This document shows positions 18,106 to 25,569 of a DNA stretch of 33,776 nt, in pieces. The notes beneath the pieces were generated by a model. The model saw nothing but the letters and a program-made list of their open reading frames with translations. It did no database searches and was not told where the DNA came from. The DNA lies in NCBI GenBank assembly GCA_944321445.1, contig CALULJ010000024.1, positions 1-33,776 on the forward strand, given 5' to 3'. Each line of letters starts with the position of its first letter. Within the stretch, counting starts at the first letter, position 1. The position numbers were made by a program, and so were the translations under genes. The DNA is from an uncultured Collinsella sp. GTDB lineage: Bacteria > Actinomycetota > Coriobacteriia > Coriobacteriales > Coriobacteriaceae.

Positions 18106-18184
18106 CCGGGGATGGGATGTGCTTTTGCGCACATCCCGCAGGCCGCAGGCCGAGGACGTGCACAAAAGCACATCCCATCCCCGG
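18106..18184. repeat. 22-bp inverted repeat at a convergent junction
   Basis: A perfect 22-bp inverted repeat (18106-18127 with 18163-18184; it contains GGGATGTGCTTTTG) flanks a 35-base centre holding tandem GCAGGCC copies. It ends 10 bases from the stop of the minus-strand gene at 18195. It can form a strong hairpin on either strand and probably blocks read-through between the convergent genes. Confidence 0.8.
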
Positions 18185-18194
18185 CCGCCAGCGC

Positions 18195-19514
18195 CTACAC
18201 GCGCGTTTTGCCAATCATGATGTTGAGAATCTCCACGTCGGTCGGCTTCATACCCACGCGGCCCACATATCCCATGCTTGCGATGGTCTTCTCCACTGTC
18301 TCCTTCACCAGACCCTCGCCCGCTTGGAATCCGCGACCCGCGAGCGCCATATCGGAGGCCAAAATCGCCGCATCAACAGCAGCAGAAATCTTAGCCGCGC
18401 AGCTGGGCTTGGCGCCGTCGCACACGATACCGCCCACGTTGCCGAGCGTGTTGACGATGGTCTCGTCGATCTGCTCGCGCATGCCACCGCGCATCCACGT
18501 GATGGCAGCGCCCGCGCCGCAGGCAGCGCACACCACGCCGCAAAACGCCGAAAGCGCACCGATGTAGCCCTTCACATGCGCCGCGACCAAATCGGACAGC
18601 GCGAGCGCGCGCACGAGCTTCTCGTGATCCGCACCCAGCTCCTCCGCATAGGCGACCACGGGAAGGCAACAGGTGATGCCCTGGTTACCCGACCCGCAGT
18701 TGATGACGACCGGCATGGAGCAGCCGCTCATACGCGCATCGGATCCAGCAGCGGCGCGAGCGCGGGCACGGCAGGCAACGCCTTCGCCGCGCGTCTCCAT
18801 AAGCGTGCGCCCTACCTCGGCACCCCAGGTATTCTGGAGCCCCTCGCGCGAAATGGCATCGTTGAGCTCAATCTGCCGCTCAAGCGCCGCGCGCGCCGCC
18901 TCGATGTCGCCAGACTCGGCAAACCCAACGATGGCGTCGATGGTGAGGTAGGCGTATGCGGGGTTTTCCTGCTGCTCGATGCTCGCGGGGTCGTTGTCGC
19001 GCGAACCTTCCAGCGCCTCGTCGTCTAGCGCGCGATACACCACGTTCGTGTGATGCTCGGCGATGACCACCTCGGCCACATGCCCCGCCGCGAGCGCGCG
19101 CACCTTGATATAGAGGTTGGGAACGCCCTCCACCAGCTCAACGGAGCAGTATCCGGCACGGCCCAGCAGCTCGCGCGCATGAGCGATGTCCTCCGGCTCC
19201 ACCGATTCGAGCACTTCCAGCGCGCTGTTGGGGTTGCCGCCCACGGCTCCCAAGGTCGCCGCGGCCTCGATGCCGTGCATGCCATCGGAGTTGGGCACGG
19301 TGACGCTCTTCACGTTCTTGATGATGTTGCCCGAGCAGCCCACCTCGAGCGCTTCCGGCTCCGCGCCCAGCGTCTTGCGCGCAAGCGCTGCCGCATAGGC
19401 GACGGCGATCGGCTCGGTGCAACCCAGCGCGCACACGAGCTCCTCATTCAGGATCTCGCACAGCGCGCGGTCGCGGACATCGGTGCAAAACGCAGAGGTG
19501 GTGGAAGCGGTCAT
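18195..19514 (-). CDS. L-cysteine desulfidase-like UPF0597 family protein (CdsB/YhaM type)
   Basis: 439 residues. The ATG at 19514 has GAAGGGAA upstream; the frame back to 19562 has no site. The protein matches the family once called serine dehydratase alpha-like (UPF0597; E. coli YhaM/CyuA, archaeal CdsB), [4Fe-4S] enzymes that break cysteine into pyruvate, sulfide and ammonia. Conserved cysteines occur in CALGCTEP (28, 32), GCSGNIIK, NCGSGNQGITCC and CDGAKPSC, plausible cluster ligands. NCGSGNQG is the family's most conserved patch. It is expected to be cytoplasmic and oxygen-sensitive, which suits an anaerobe. It stands alone, with its own promoter (19552-19579) and hairpins on both sides. 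Cysteine as substrate is inferred from the family; serine is an alternative. Confidence 0.88.
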   Translation of the reverse strand: MTASTTSAFCTDVRDRALCEILNEELVCALGCTEPIAVAYAAALARKTLGAEPEALEVGCSGNIIKNVKSVTVPNSDGMHGIEAAATLGAVGGNPNSALEVLESVEPEDIAHARELLGRAGYCSVELVEGVPNLYIKVRALAAGHVAEVVIAEHHTNVVYRALDDEALEGSRDNDPASIEQQENPAYAYLTIDAIVGFAESGDIEAARAALERQIELNDAISREGLQNTWGAEVGRTLMETRGEGVACRARARAAAGSDARMSGCSMPVVINCGSGNQGITCCLPVVAYAEELGADHEKLVRALALSDLVAAHVKGYIGALSAFCGVVCAACGAGAAITWMRGGMREQIDETIVNTLGNVGGIVCDGAKPSCAAKISAAVDAAILASDMALAGRGFQAGEGLVKETVEKTIASMGYVGRVGMKPTDVEILNIMIGKTRV

Positions 19515-19551
19515 GCTGTTCCCTTCAAGACCAAAATGATGCATCCCCACC

Positions 19552-19579
19552 ATTGTATGCATTGGCAGGCAGATTCCAA
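19552..19579 (-). promoter_or_regulatory. Promoter of the cysteine desulfidase-like gene
   Basis: On the minus strand TTGGAA (19574-19579), a 16-base spacer and TACAAT (19552-19557) form a good sigma-70-type promoter 37 bases upstream of the ATG. Confidence 0.55.
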
Positions 19580-19626
19580 CCGCATCTTATGCACACGCGC
19601 GCATGAGCCCGCGCCCATACAACAAT

Positions 19627-19657
19627 GGCCCGTTCGGGCAGAAAACTCGAACGGGCC
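19627..19657 (-). terminator. Hairpin terminator after argH
   Basis: A 10-bp stem GGCCCGTTCG/CGAACGGGCC (19627-19636 with 19648-19657) with an 11-base loop lies 28 bases after the argH stop. The following bases on the minus strand (ATTGTTGT) are only moderately T-rich. Confidence 0.65.
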
Positions 19658-19685
19658 TTCTTGACTCTCTATGGAATCTGGTTGC

Positions 19686-21125
19686 CTACAGCACAGAGCG
19701 CGTGCCCCGACCCATCTCGACCACGGGGGAAAGCTGCGCGACTGCCTGTTCGTCGGCATCGATGCCGGCGCAGACCTTTTCCATCTGGTCGGCCACGGCA
19801 GCGGGTGCCGTACCGCCCTGCGTCGTGCGCGCGGCCACGATGGCGTCCAGGTCGAACGCGCCCACCACGTCGTCGCCGAACAGGTCGCTCGCGGCGCGGA
19901 ACGTGTCGAGCGGCAGCTCGGAGATGTCGCATCCCGCCTTCTCGGCCTCGAGCACCAAATGGCCCACCACAGCGTGCGCCTCGCGGAACGGCATGCCACG
20001 CTTGGCCAGGTAGTCGGCCACGTCGGTCGCCGCCAGGTGCCCACGGTGCATGACGGCGCGCATGCGATCGGCGTTCACCGTCCACGTGCTCACCATGCCA
20101 GTCATGACGGTCAGGCACTGGTCGAGCGTGTGCGCGGCGTCGAGGGCGCCTTCCTTATCCTCCTGCAGGTCTTTGTTATAGGCAAGGGGCAAGCCCTTCA
20201 CCGTCACCAGCAGCTGCACGAGGTCGCCCACCACGCGGCCCGTCTTGCCGCGGATGAGCTCGGCGAAGTCCGGGTTCTTCTTCTGCGGCATGATCGACGA
20301 GCCCGTCGAGAAGGAATCGGACAGCGTGATGAAGCCGAACTCCTGGCTGCTCCACAGCACGATCTCCTCGGACAGGCGCGACAGGTGCACCGCCATGACG
20401 GAGCAGGCGTACTGGAGGTCGAGCAAGAAGTCGCGGTCGGACACCGCATCGAGCGAGTTCTCGATCACGCGGGAGAAGCCCAGGGCGTCGGCCGTCATCT
20501 GGCGGTCGAGCGGGTACGTGGTGCCCGCGAGCGCAGCCGCGCCCAAGGGCGACGCGTCCGCCGCATCGAAGGCGGCGCGCAGGCGGGTGAAGTCGCGCGC
20601 GAGCATCCATGCATAGGCAAGCAACTGGTGCGAAAACAGCACGGGCTGGGCGTGCTGCAGGTGCGTCATGCCGGGCAGCACGGTGTCTCCCGCCTGCTTG
20701 GCGGCCTCGACCAGCGCATGGCGCAGCCCCAAGTTATCTTCCATGAGCTGCTTGGCGAGCGCCTTGGCGGCCAGGCGCGTGTCGGTCGCCACCTGGTCGT
20801 TGCGCGAACGGCCGGTGTGCAGGCGGCCGCCCGCCGCGCCGATGCGCCGCGTGAGCTCGCTTTCGATGGACATGTGGATGTCCTCGTCGTTGATGTCGAA
20901 GGTGAACGTGCCGGCATCGATGTCCGCCTGGATGCCCTCGAGCCCCGCGCAGATGGCGTCGCGGTCCTCCTCGCTGATGATGCCCTGCGCCGCGAGCATG
21001 GTCGCGTGCGCGCGGGAGCCGGCGATGTCTTGCCGGTACAGGTGCCTGTCCACGGGAAGCGACGCACCGAACTCCTGCGTCACCTCGGATACAGCCTCCT
21101 CAAAGCGGCCGCCCCACAGCGCCAT
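19686..21125 (-). CDS. argH: Argininosuccinate lyase
   Basis: 479 residues; splits argininosuccinate into arginine and fumarate, the last step of arginine synthesis, in the cytoplasm as a tetramer. The ATG at 21125 has AGAGGAGGT upstream. The N-terminus MALWGGRFEE and the fumarase/aspartase superfamily signature GSSIMPQKKNPD (about 275-286, with the catalytic Ser in the flexible loop) are diagnostic; TGRSRNDQVATD is a further substrate-binding motif. Length is as usual for the family. It follows argG on the same strand after 114 bases that hold a possible promoter and a terminator-like hairpin directly before the ribosome binding site, so its expression may be regulated separately. Confidence 0.97.
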   Translation of the reverse strand: MALWGGRFEEAVSEVTQEFGASLPVDRHLYRQDIAGSRAHATMLAAQGIISEEDRDAICAGLEGIQADIDAGTFTFDINDEDIHMSIESELTRRIGAAGGRLHTGRSRNDQVATDTRLAAKALAKQLMEDNLGLRHALVEAAKQAGDTVLPGMTHLQHAQPVLFSHQLLAYAWMLARDFTRLRAAFDAADASPLGAAALAGTTYPLDRQMTADALGFSRVIENSLDAVSDRDFLLDLQYACSVMAVHLSRLSEEIVLWSSQEFGFITLSDSFSTGSSIMPQKKNPDFAELIRGKTGRVVGDLVQLLVTVKGLPLAYNKDLQEDKEGALDAAHTLDQCLTVMTGMVSTWTVNADRMRAVMHRGHLAATDVADYLAKRGMPFREAHAVVGHLVLEAEKAGCDISELPLDTFRAASDLFGDDVVGAFDLDAIVAARTTQGGTAPAAVADQMEKVCAGIDADEQAVAQLSPVVEMGRGTRSVL

Positions 21126-21146
21126 GTCTGACCTCCTCTTTGAAAA

Positions 21147-21174
21147 GCGCCCCCGGCATCACCGCCGAGGGCGC
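21147..21174 (-). terminator. Terminator-like hairpin (possible attenuator) just upstream of argH
   Basis: On the minus strand an 11-bp stem with one mismatch (GCGCCCTCGGC with GCCGGGGGCGC) and a 6-base loop is followed by TTTTC; the argH ribosome binding site begins nine bases later. It has the form of an intrinsic terminator placed in front of argH, so it could end argG transcripts or act as an attenuator. Confidence 0.65.
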
Positions 21175-21192
21175 GAAAAGTTGCCTCGTCTT

Positions 21193-21221
21193 AGTATACG
21201 CGATGCACGCACCCGCGGGAA
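21193..21221 (-). promoter_or_regulatory. argH: Possible argH promoter
   Basis: TATACT (minus strand, 21193-21198) is a strong -10; TTCCCG (21216-21221) at a 17-base spacing is a weak -35. A 6-bp hairpin (21215-21231) overlaps the -35 region. It lies upstream of the terminator-like hairpin. Confidence 0.35.
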
Positions 21222-21239
21222 AAGCTCCCGCTGCCGTGC

Positions 21240-22463
<1,224 letters not shown>

Positions 22464-22569
22464 GGCGTTTCCTTTCCTACAAGGCTTGGCGAACGAAACA
22501 TACTGGGCCGTCATGGCGCTATGACATTGTGTTAGAGGAATTCCGCGCGGCGCATTGCTGCCGTATGCG

Positions 22570-22652
22570 AAAACCCGACGCACCTATTGACGAACCCTGC
22601 CGGAGAGCCCCCTCTCCATACGAACAGAGACGACCAGGTTATCGTCGTCGGG
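22570..22652 (-). promoter_or_regulatory. argG: Candidate argG attenuator hairpin
   Basis: On the minus strand CCCGACG (22646-22652), which is part of the Arg codons closing the leader ORF, can pair with CGTCGGG (22574-22580), which is followed directly by TTTT (22570-22573). A competing local stem GACGAC/GTCGTC uses the same left arm. A ribosome stalled on the last Arg codons would cover the left arm. The loop is long (65 bases), so this is an inference. Confidence 0.35.
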
Positions 22653-22791
22653 AAATGGCACGCTGGCGTCGCGTGGCGATATCGGCAGCCGTCTGGCCGG
22701 GCATCATGGCGATTGCCGCCATGGCCTCATATGTCACCAGATCGAAGCCCACCGTTCGCTCCCGTCTCAATCCGTGCGTGCACCTGCTCAT
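22639..22791 (-). CDS. Arginine-rich leader ORF upstream of argG (putative)
   Basis: 50 residues from ATG 22791 to TAA 22639, ending RRQRAISRRR-stop. Ten or so arginines occur in 50 residues, six of them in the last ten codons, and the final three are consecutive CGA codons followed by TAA; CGA is rare beside CGC in this window. A candidate promoter lies about 30 bases upstream (22822-22850), which would make this the first ORF on the argG transcript. The ribosome binding site is poor (GC-rich GGGGCCCC upstream), and shorter in-frame starts exist. It may be a leader peptide whose translation senses arginyl-tRNA, or a chance ORF. No homology is claimed. Confidence 0.35.
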   Translation of the reverse strand: MSRCTHGLRRERTVGFDLVTYEAMAAIAMMPGQTAADIATRRQRAISRRR

Positions 22792-22821
22792 GCGGGGCCC
22801 GCGGGGCCCCGATTGGTCGCT

Positions 22822-22850
22822 ACTATACGCTAAAGTGCGCGCGGGGAAAA
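22822..22850 (-). promoter_or_regulatory. argG: Candidate argG promoter
   Basis: On the minus strand TATAGT (22822-22827) is preceded at 17 bases by TTTTCC (22845-22850). The -10 is good, the -35 weak. The predicted transcript would begin about 24 bases before the Arg-rich ORF and about 350 before argG. Confidence 0.4.
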
Positions 22851-22992
22851 CCTTCACCGAGGATTTTTAGGCGCTCCTCATGGATAGACCAGCTATCACA
22901 TGGCCTCTGAGCTGGAAGTTTGGCGCGCAATGGCGCCGCCACTCGAAACAAACCGGAAACCTTCGCGCGAAAAGGAAGCAAGTCGCGACGCG

Positions 22993-23203
22993 AACTAGAC
23001 AATTAGGGTCGATATGCATTTTTCTGGCAGACCGCTCGGTGGCCAGGCGGTGCAAAAGGCGCGCGCAAGGACCTTCGCCCGCCCCAATCCACGCAAAGGA
23101 GGGCCCGTTTGGGTATCGCCGGCGCTTATCACGACCCGCGACAGCCCGGCTGCCGTCTGACATCTATTGCCAAAAAATGCATATCGACCCAATTTGTCTA
23201 GTT
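22993..23203. mobile_element. MITE-like element with 36-37 bp terminal inverted repeats
   Basis: Segments 22993-23029 and 23168-23203 are inverted copies of each other with few differences; both contain GGGTCGATATGCATTTTT and begin AACTAGACAA. They enclose about 138 bases of GC-rich sequence with no ORF of note. The arrangement fits a non-autonomous transposable element or a dispersed intergenic repeat. No clear target-site duplication is seen. It lies between the MFS gene's 3' end and the argG leader. Confidence 0.6.
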
Positions 23204-23241
23204 CAGCAACCGGACACGGCTTCCCGTGGCGCAAATGCCCG

Positions 23242-24522
23242 TTACGAAACAGATTCATGCGCACTTTCGTCGAGGATGAGGCGTTCGATCTGGGCCCGAC
23301 GCGCGATGAGCACCGCCAGCGGAACGCCCAAAACCACACAACTTGCCCCCACGAGCACGCCTTGCACGCCAAACATGCTTGCGAGTACAGGCGCCGCGAA
23401 CAGCGGAATCACGCCGGCACCGTTGAAGCCCGCATTCATGACCGTGTTCACGCGACCCAGCAGGCGCAGCGGTGCGTGCATCTGCACAAGCGTGTTCTGC
23501 AGCGGCGTGACCATGCCAAACGCCGCGCCAAGCAGCACCTGGCCGGCAATCGCGCAGCCCACAAACGGCGTTCCCACGTAGAGCATGCACGCAGCTCCCT
23601 CCGCGGCGATGAGCAGCATGAGCGTGCGGACGTTCACCGAGCGATGCGGCACGCGCATGGCAAGCACCGCGCCCGCCACGGATCCCACGCCCGCCGCACT
23701 CGAGAGCCAGCCCATCCAGGAAATTTCAACGCGCAGCACATCGCGATAGTAGAGCGACTCGAGCGGGTCGAAGGCACCATAGCCGGCATAAGCCAGCACG
23801 CCGACCAAAAACAGCAGAGCGAGTGACGGGATGGAGAACACCGCCCGTACGGAGTCTGCGAAGGTGTCGGCGTCGCCGGTCGCTTCCCGCTCCCACGCAG
23901 AGCAGGCTGCGGCGCCATGACGCTCTGCCGCCGGCTCGCAGCCGACGCGGCGCAGAAGCAACACGGTGGGGGCTACGGCGAGCACTGCGAGCACGCCCGA
24001 GAACACGAAGACGCGCTGGGCGGGCAGCACTGCCGCGATGAGGCCACCGATGGCGGGACCTGCCACCACGGCAACGTTGGACACCACGGAAAGCAGGGCG
24101 TTCACGCGCTTGAGCCCGTCGGTGTCGCTTGTGAGATAAGCGGGGTAGCTCGACAGGAACGTGAAGCCGAGCCCCGTGGCAAAGCCGAAGCCCGCGCTCA
24201 TGCCCAGCACTGTGGGCACTTGAGCACCTACAAGCTGGTAGGCAGCGCACGACGCAGCGGTGGCGCCTAAGGCGACGACGGTGTGGACCGCGGGTCCGCG
24301 TCGGTCGAGCAGTGAGCCTCCCGCCGCGTTGCCTATAATGATGAACAGGTTGAAGAGCCCCACCGCAAGTGCGATGACGGCCGTGGTCGCACCCAGCTCA
24401 TAGGTGAGCACGCCAATGATGCCGATGAAATACGACGCCTGGACACCCAAATAATGAAAGAACCGCACAGCCGCCAGCGCAGCGGTTCCACGTGGGAGCT
24501 TTTTGCTCAAAGACAGTCCCAT
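23242..24522 (-). CDS. Major facilitator superfamily transporter
   Basis: 426 residues. The ATG at 24522 follows GGGGAGG; the frame back to 24762 overlaps the upstream HAD gene and is rejected. The sequence is hydrophobic with about twelve predicted membrane helices in two halves, split by a charged central loop (about 190-240, with AAERHGAAACSAWER). The loop after helix 2 reads GGSLLDRRGP, the usual MFS motif A region (GxLxDRxGxR) in slightly degenerate form. This predicts a proton-linked exporter or uptake carrier in the cytoplasmic membrane; the substrate cannot be told. It begins 46 bases after the Cof-type HAD gene on the same strand, so the two are probably co-transcribed. Confidence 0.88.
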   Translation of the reverse strand: MGLSLSKKLPRGTAALAAVRFFHYLGVQASYFIGIIGVLTYELGATTAVIALAVGLFNLFIIIGNAAGGSLLDRRGPAVHTVVALGATAASCAAYQLVGAQVPTVLGMSAGFGFATGLGFTFLSSYPAYLTSDTDGLKRVNALLSVVSNVAVVAGPAIGGLIAAVLPAQRVFVFSGVLAVLAVAPTVLLLRRVGCEPAAERHGAAACSAWEREATGDADTFADSVRAVFSIPSLALLFLVGVLAYAGYGAFDPLESLYYRDVLRVEISWMGWLSSAAGVGSVAGAVLAMRVPHRSVNVRTLMLLIAAEGAACMLYVGTPFVGCAIAGQVLLGAAFGMVTPLQNTLVQMHAPLRLLGRVNTVMNAGFNGAGVIPLFAAPVLASMFGVQGVLVGASCVVLGVPLAVLIARRAQIERLILDESAHESVS

Positions 24523-24568
24523 GGGGGACCTCCCCTTATACGTAGTCGAATATCTCCTACGCGAGGGC

Positions 24569-25402
24569 TTATGGCTCAACGACCTCCAGCAGCGCTTCGA
24601 TGACCTGCGCCACACCACGATCGTTGTTGGATGGCGCCATGAAGCGCGCATGGGCGTGCATGTGGTCCTCGGCGTTGGCGACGACGTAGCTGTGGCCCAC
24701 GGCCTCGAGCATCTGAATGTCATTGTAGGTATCGCCGAGCGCCATGGCGTCAGCGGTCGCAATGCCCAGATGCTCGCACAGGCGCGTGATGCCCGTACCC
24801 TTGTCGACGTGCTTGTTCATCATGTCGATCCACTCGCGCCCGGCGTTGGTGACCGAGAACCGGTCACCCCAAGCGTCGGCATACGTTTCGGCGTAAACAT
24901 CCTCGGCGGTGTGGTCGGGGAAATACACCGTGTACTTGTTGACGTCGACGTCGAGGTCGTCCAGCGAGTCCACATAGACGATCTGGGTAAAGAAGCGGCG
25001 GAAGAAATCGTCGTAGATACGGTCGCAGCTGCGCAGGTAGCCAGCCTCGATACCGCAGACCACCGGGCAGCCGCGCCCGTCAGCGAGCGTGAAGTCGATG
25101 AGCTCGTGGTACGTGGGAACGTCGATGAGGTCCTTGAACACCAACTCGCCGCGACACCAGATGGCGACACCGTTATCGGAGAGCAGCGCCATCTTGCTCA
25201 CATAATCGGGAAACATGTCGCGCAACGTGTAGAGCGGCCGGCCGCTCGCAGCGCAAAACGTGATGCCCGCGGCATCGAGCGCCTCGATGAGCTCGGCCAT
25301 ATTGGGCGGCATGGAACCGTCATCTGCCAGCAACGTGCAGTCCATATCGCTCGCAACGAGCTTGACGCGCGCAAGATCGGTATCGGCTTCGAACCCCTGC
25401 AT
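24569..25402 (-). CDS. Cof-type HAD-IIB phosphatase
   Basis: 277 residues from ATG 25402, with GGAAGGAAAG upstream. HAD motif I is ASDMDCTLL (Asp19, Asp21), motif II the Ser in AASGRP, and motif IV ALGDTYNDIQML. The cap is inserted between motifs II and III (C2 cap), as in Cof/YbjI-type sugar-phosphate and flavin-phosphate phosphatases. Motif I has Cys where Gly is usual (DMDCT for DxDGT), which is tolerated in the family. A KHVDKGTGI segment supplies the motif III Lys. It is cytoplasmic and lies upstream of the MFS gene, likely in one operon. The substrate is unknown. Confidence 0.9.
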   Translation of the reverse strand: MQGFEADTDLARVKLVASDMDCTLLADDGSMPPNMAELIEALDAAGITFCAASGRPLYTLRDMFPDYVSKMALLSDNGVAIWCRGELVFKDLIDVPTYHELIDFTLADGRGCPVVCGIEAGYLRSCDRIYDDFFRRFFTQIVYVDSLDDLDVDVNKYTVYFPDHTAEDVYAETYADAWGDRFSVTNAGREWIDMMNKHVDKGTGITRLCEHLGIATADAMALGDTYNDIQMLEAVGHSYVVANAEDHMHAHARFMAPSNNDRGVAQVIEALLEVVEP

Positions 25403-25487
25403 GTCTTTCCTTCCACCGTTTTCGCACTGGCAGAAATAATGGCACAACACACCGCCCGCGCCTAGCTCCCGCACAAGATGTCCCTCT

Positions 25488-25560
25488 CTGGCCTCCCTGG
25501 GGACGGGGGTGCGTCGCGGGCCGAGTTGGCGCCTCGCACCCCCGTCCCCAGGGAGGCCAG
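25488..25560. repeat. Perfect 26-bp inverted repeat of the GGGGACGGGGGTGC family
   Basis: Arms 25488-25513 and 25535-25560 are exact inverted copies around a 21-base centre. The element starts 10 bases after the polA stop (read on the minus strand) and ends before the HAD gene's promoter region. It can form a very stable hairpin but lacks a T-run. Third locus of the family also found near 8839-9127 and 13117-13229. Confidence 0.9.
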
Positions 25561-25569
25561 AACCGGTTG

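Larger units (their letters stand above)
22464..22992. other. argG leader region
   Basis: No confident protein-coding gene. On the minus strand it holds a possible promoter at 22822-22850, a short Arg-rich ORF at 22639-22791 and several hairpins, notably GGAGAGCCCCCTCTCC at 22602-22617 and GACGAC/GTCGTC around the end of the ORF. No T-box-type antiterminator sequence was found. Confidence 0.55.

Noticed and set aside
22464-22850. T-box riboswitch upstream of argG
   Set aside because: No TGGNACCGCG-type antiterminator sequence and no clear specifier loop could be found.
22529-23163. Open frames of about 100 codons on both strands in the argG-MFS gap
   Set aside because: No ribosome binding sites and no recognisable protein pattern; part of the region is the inverted-repeat element.
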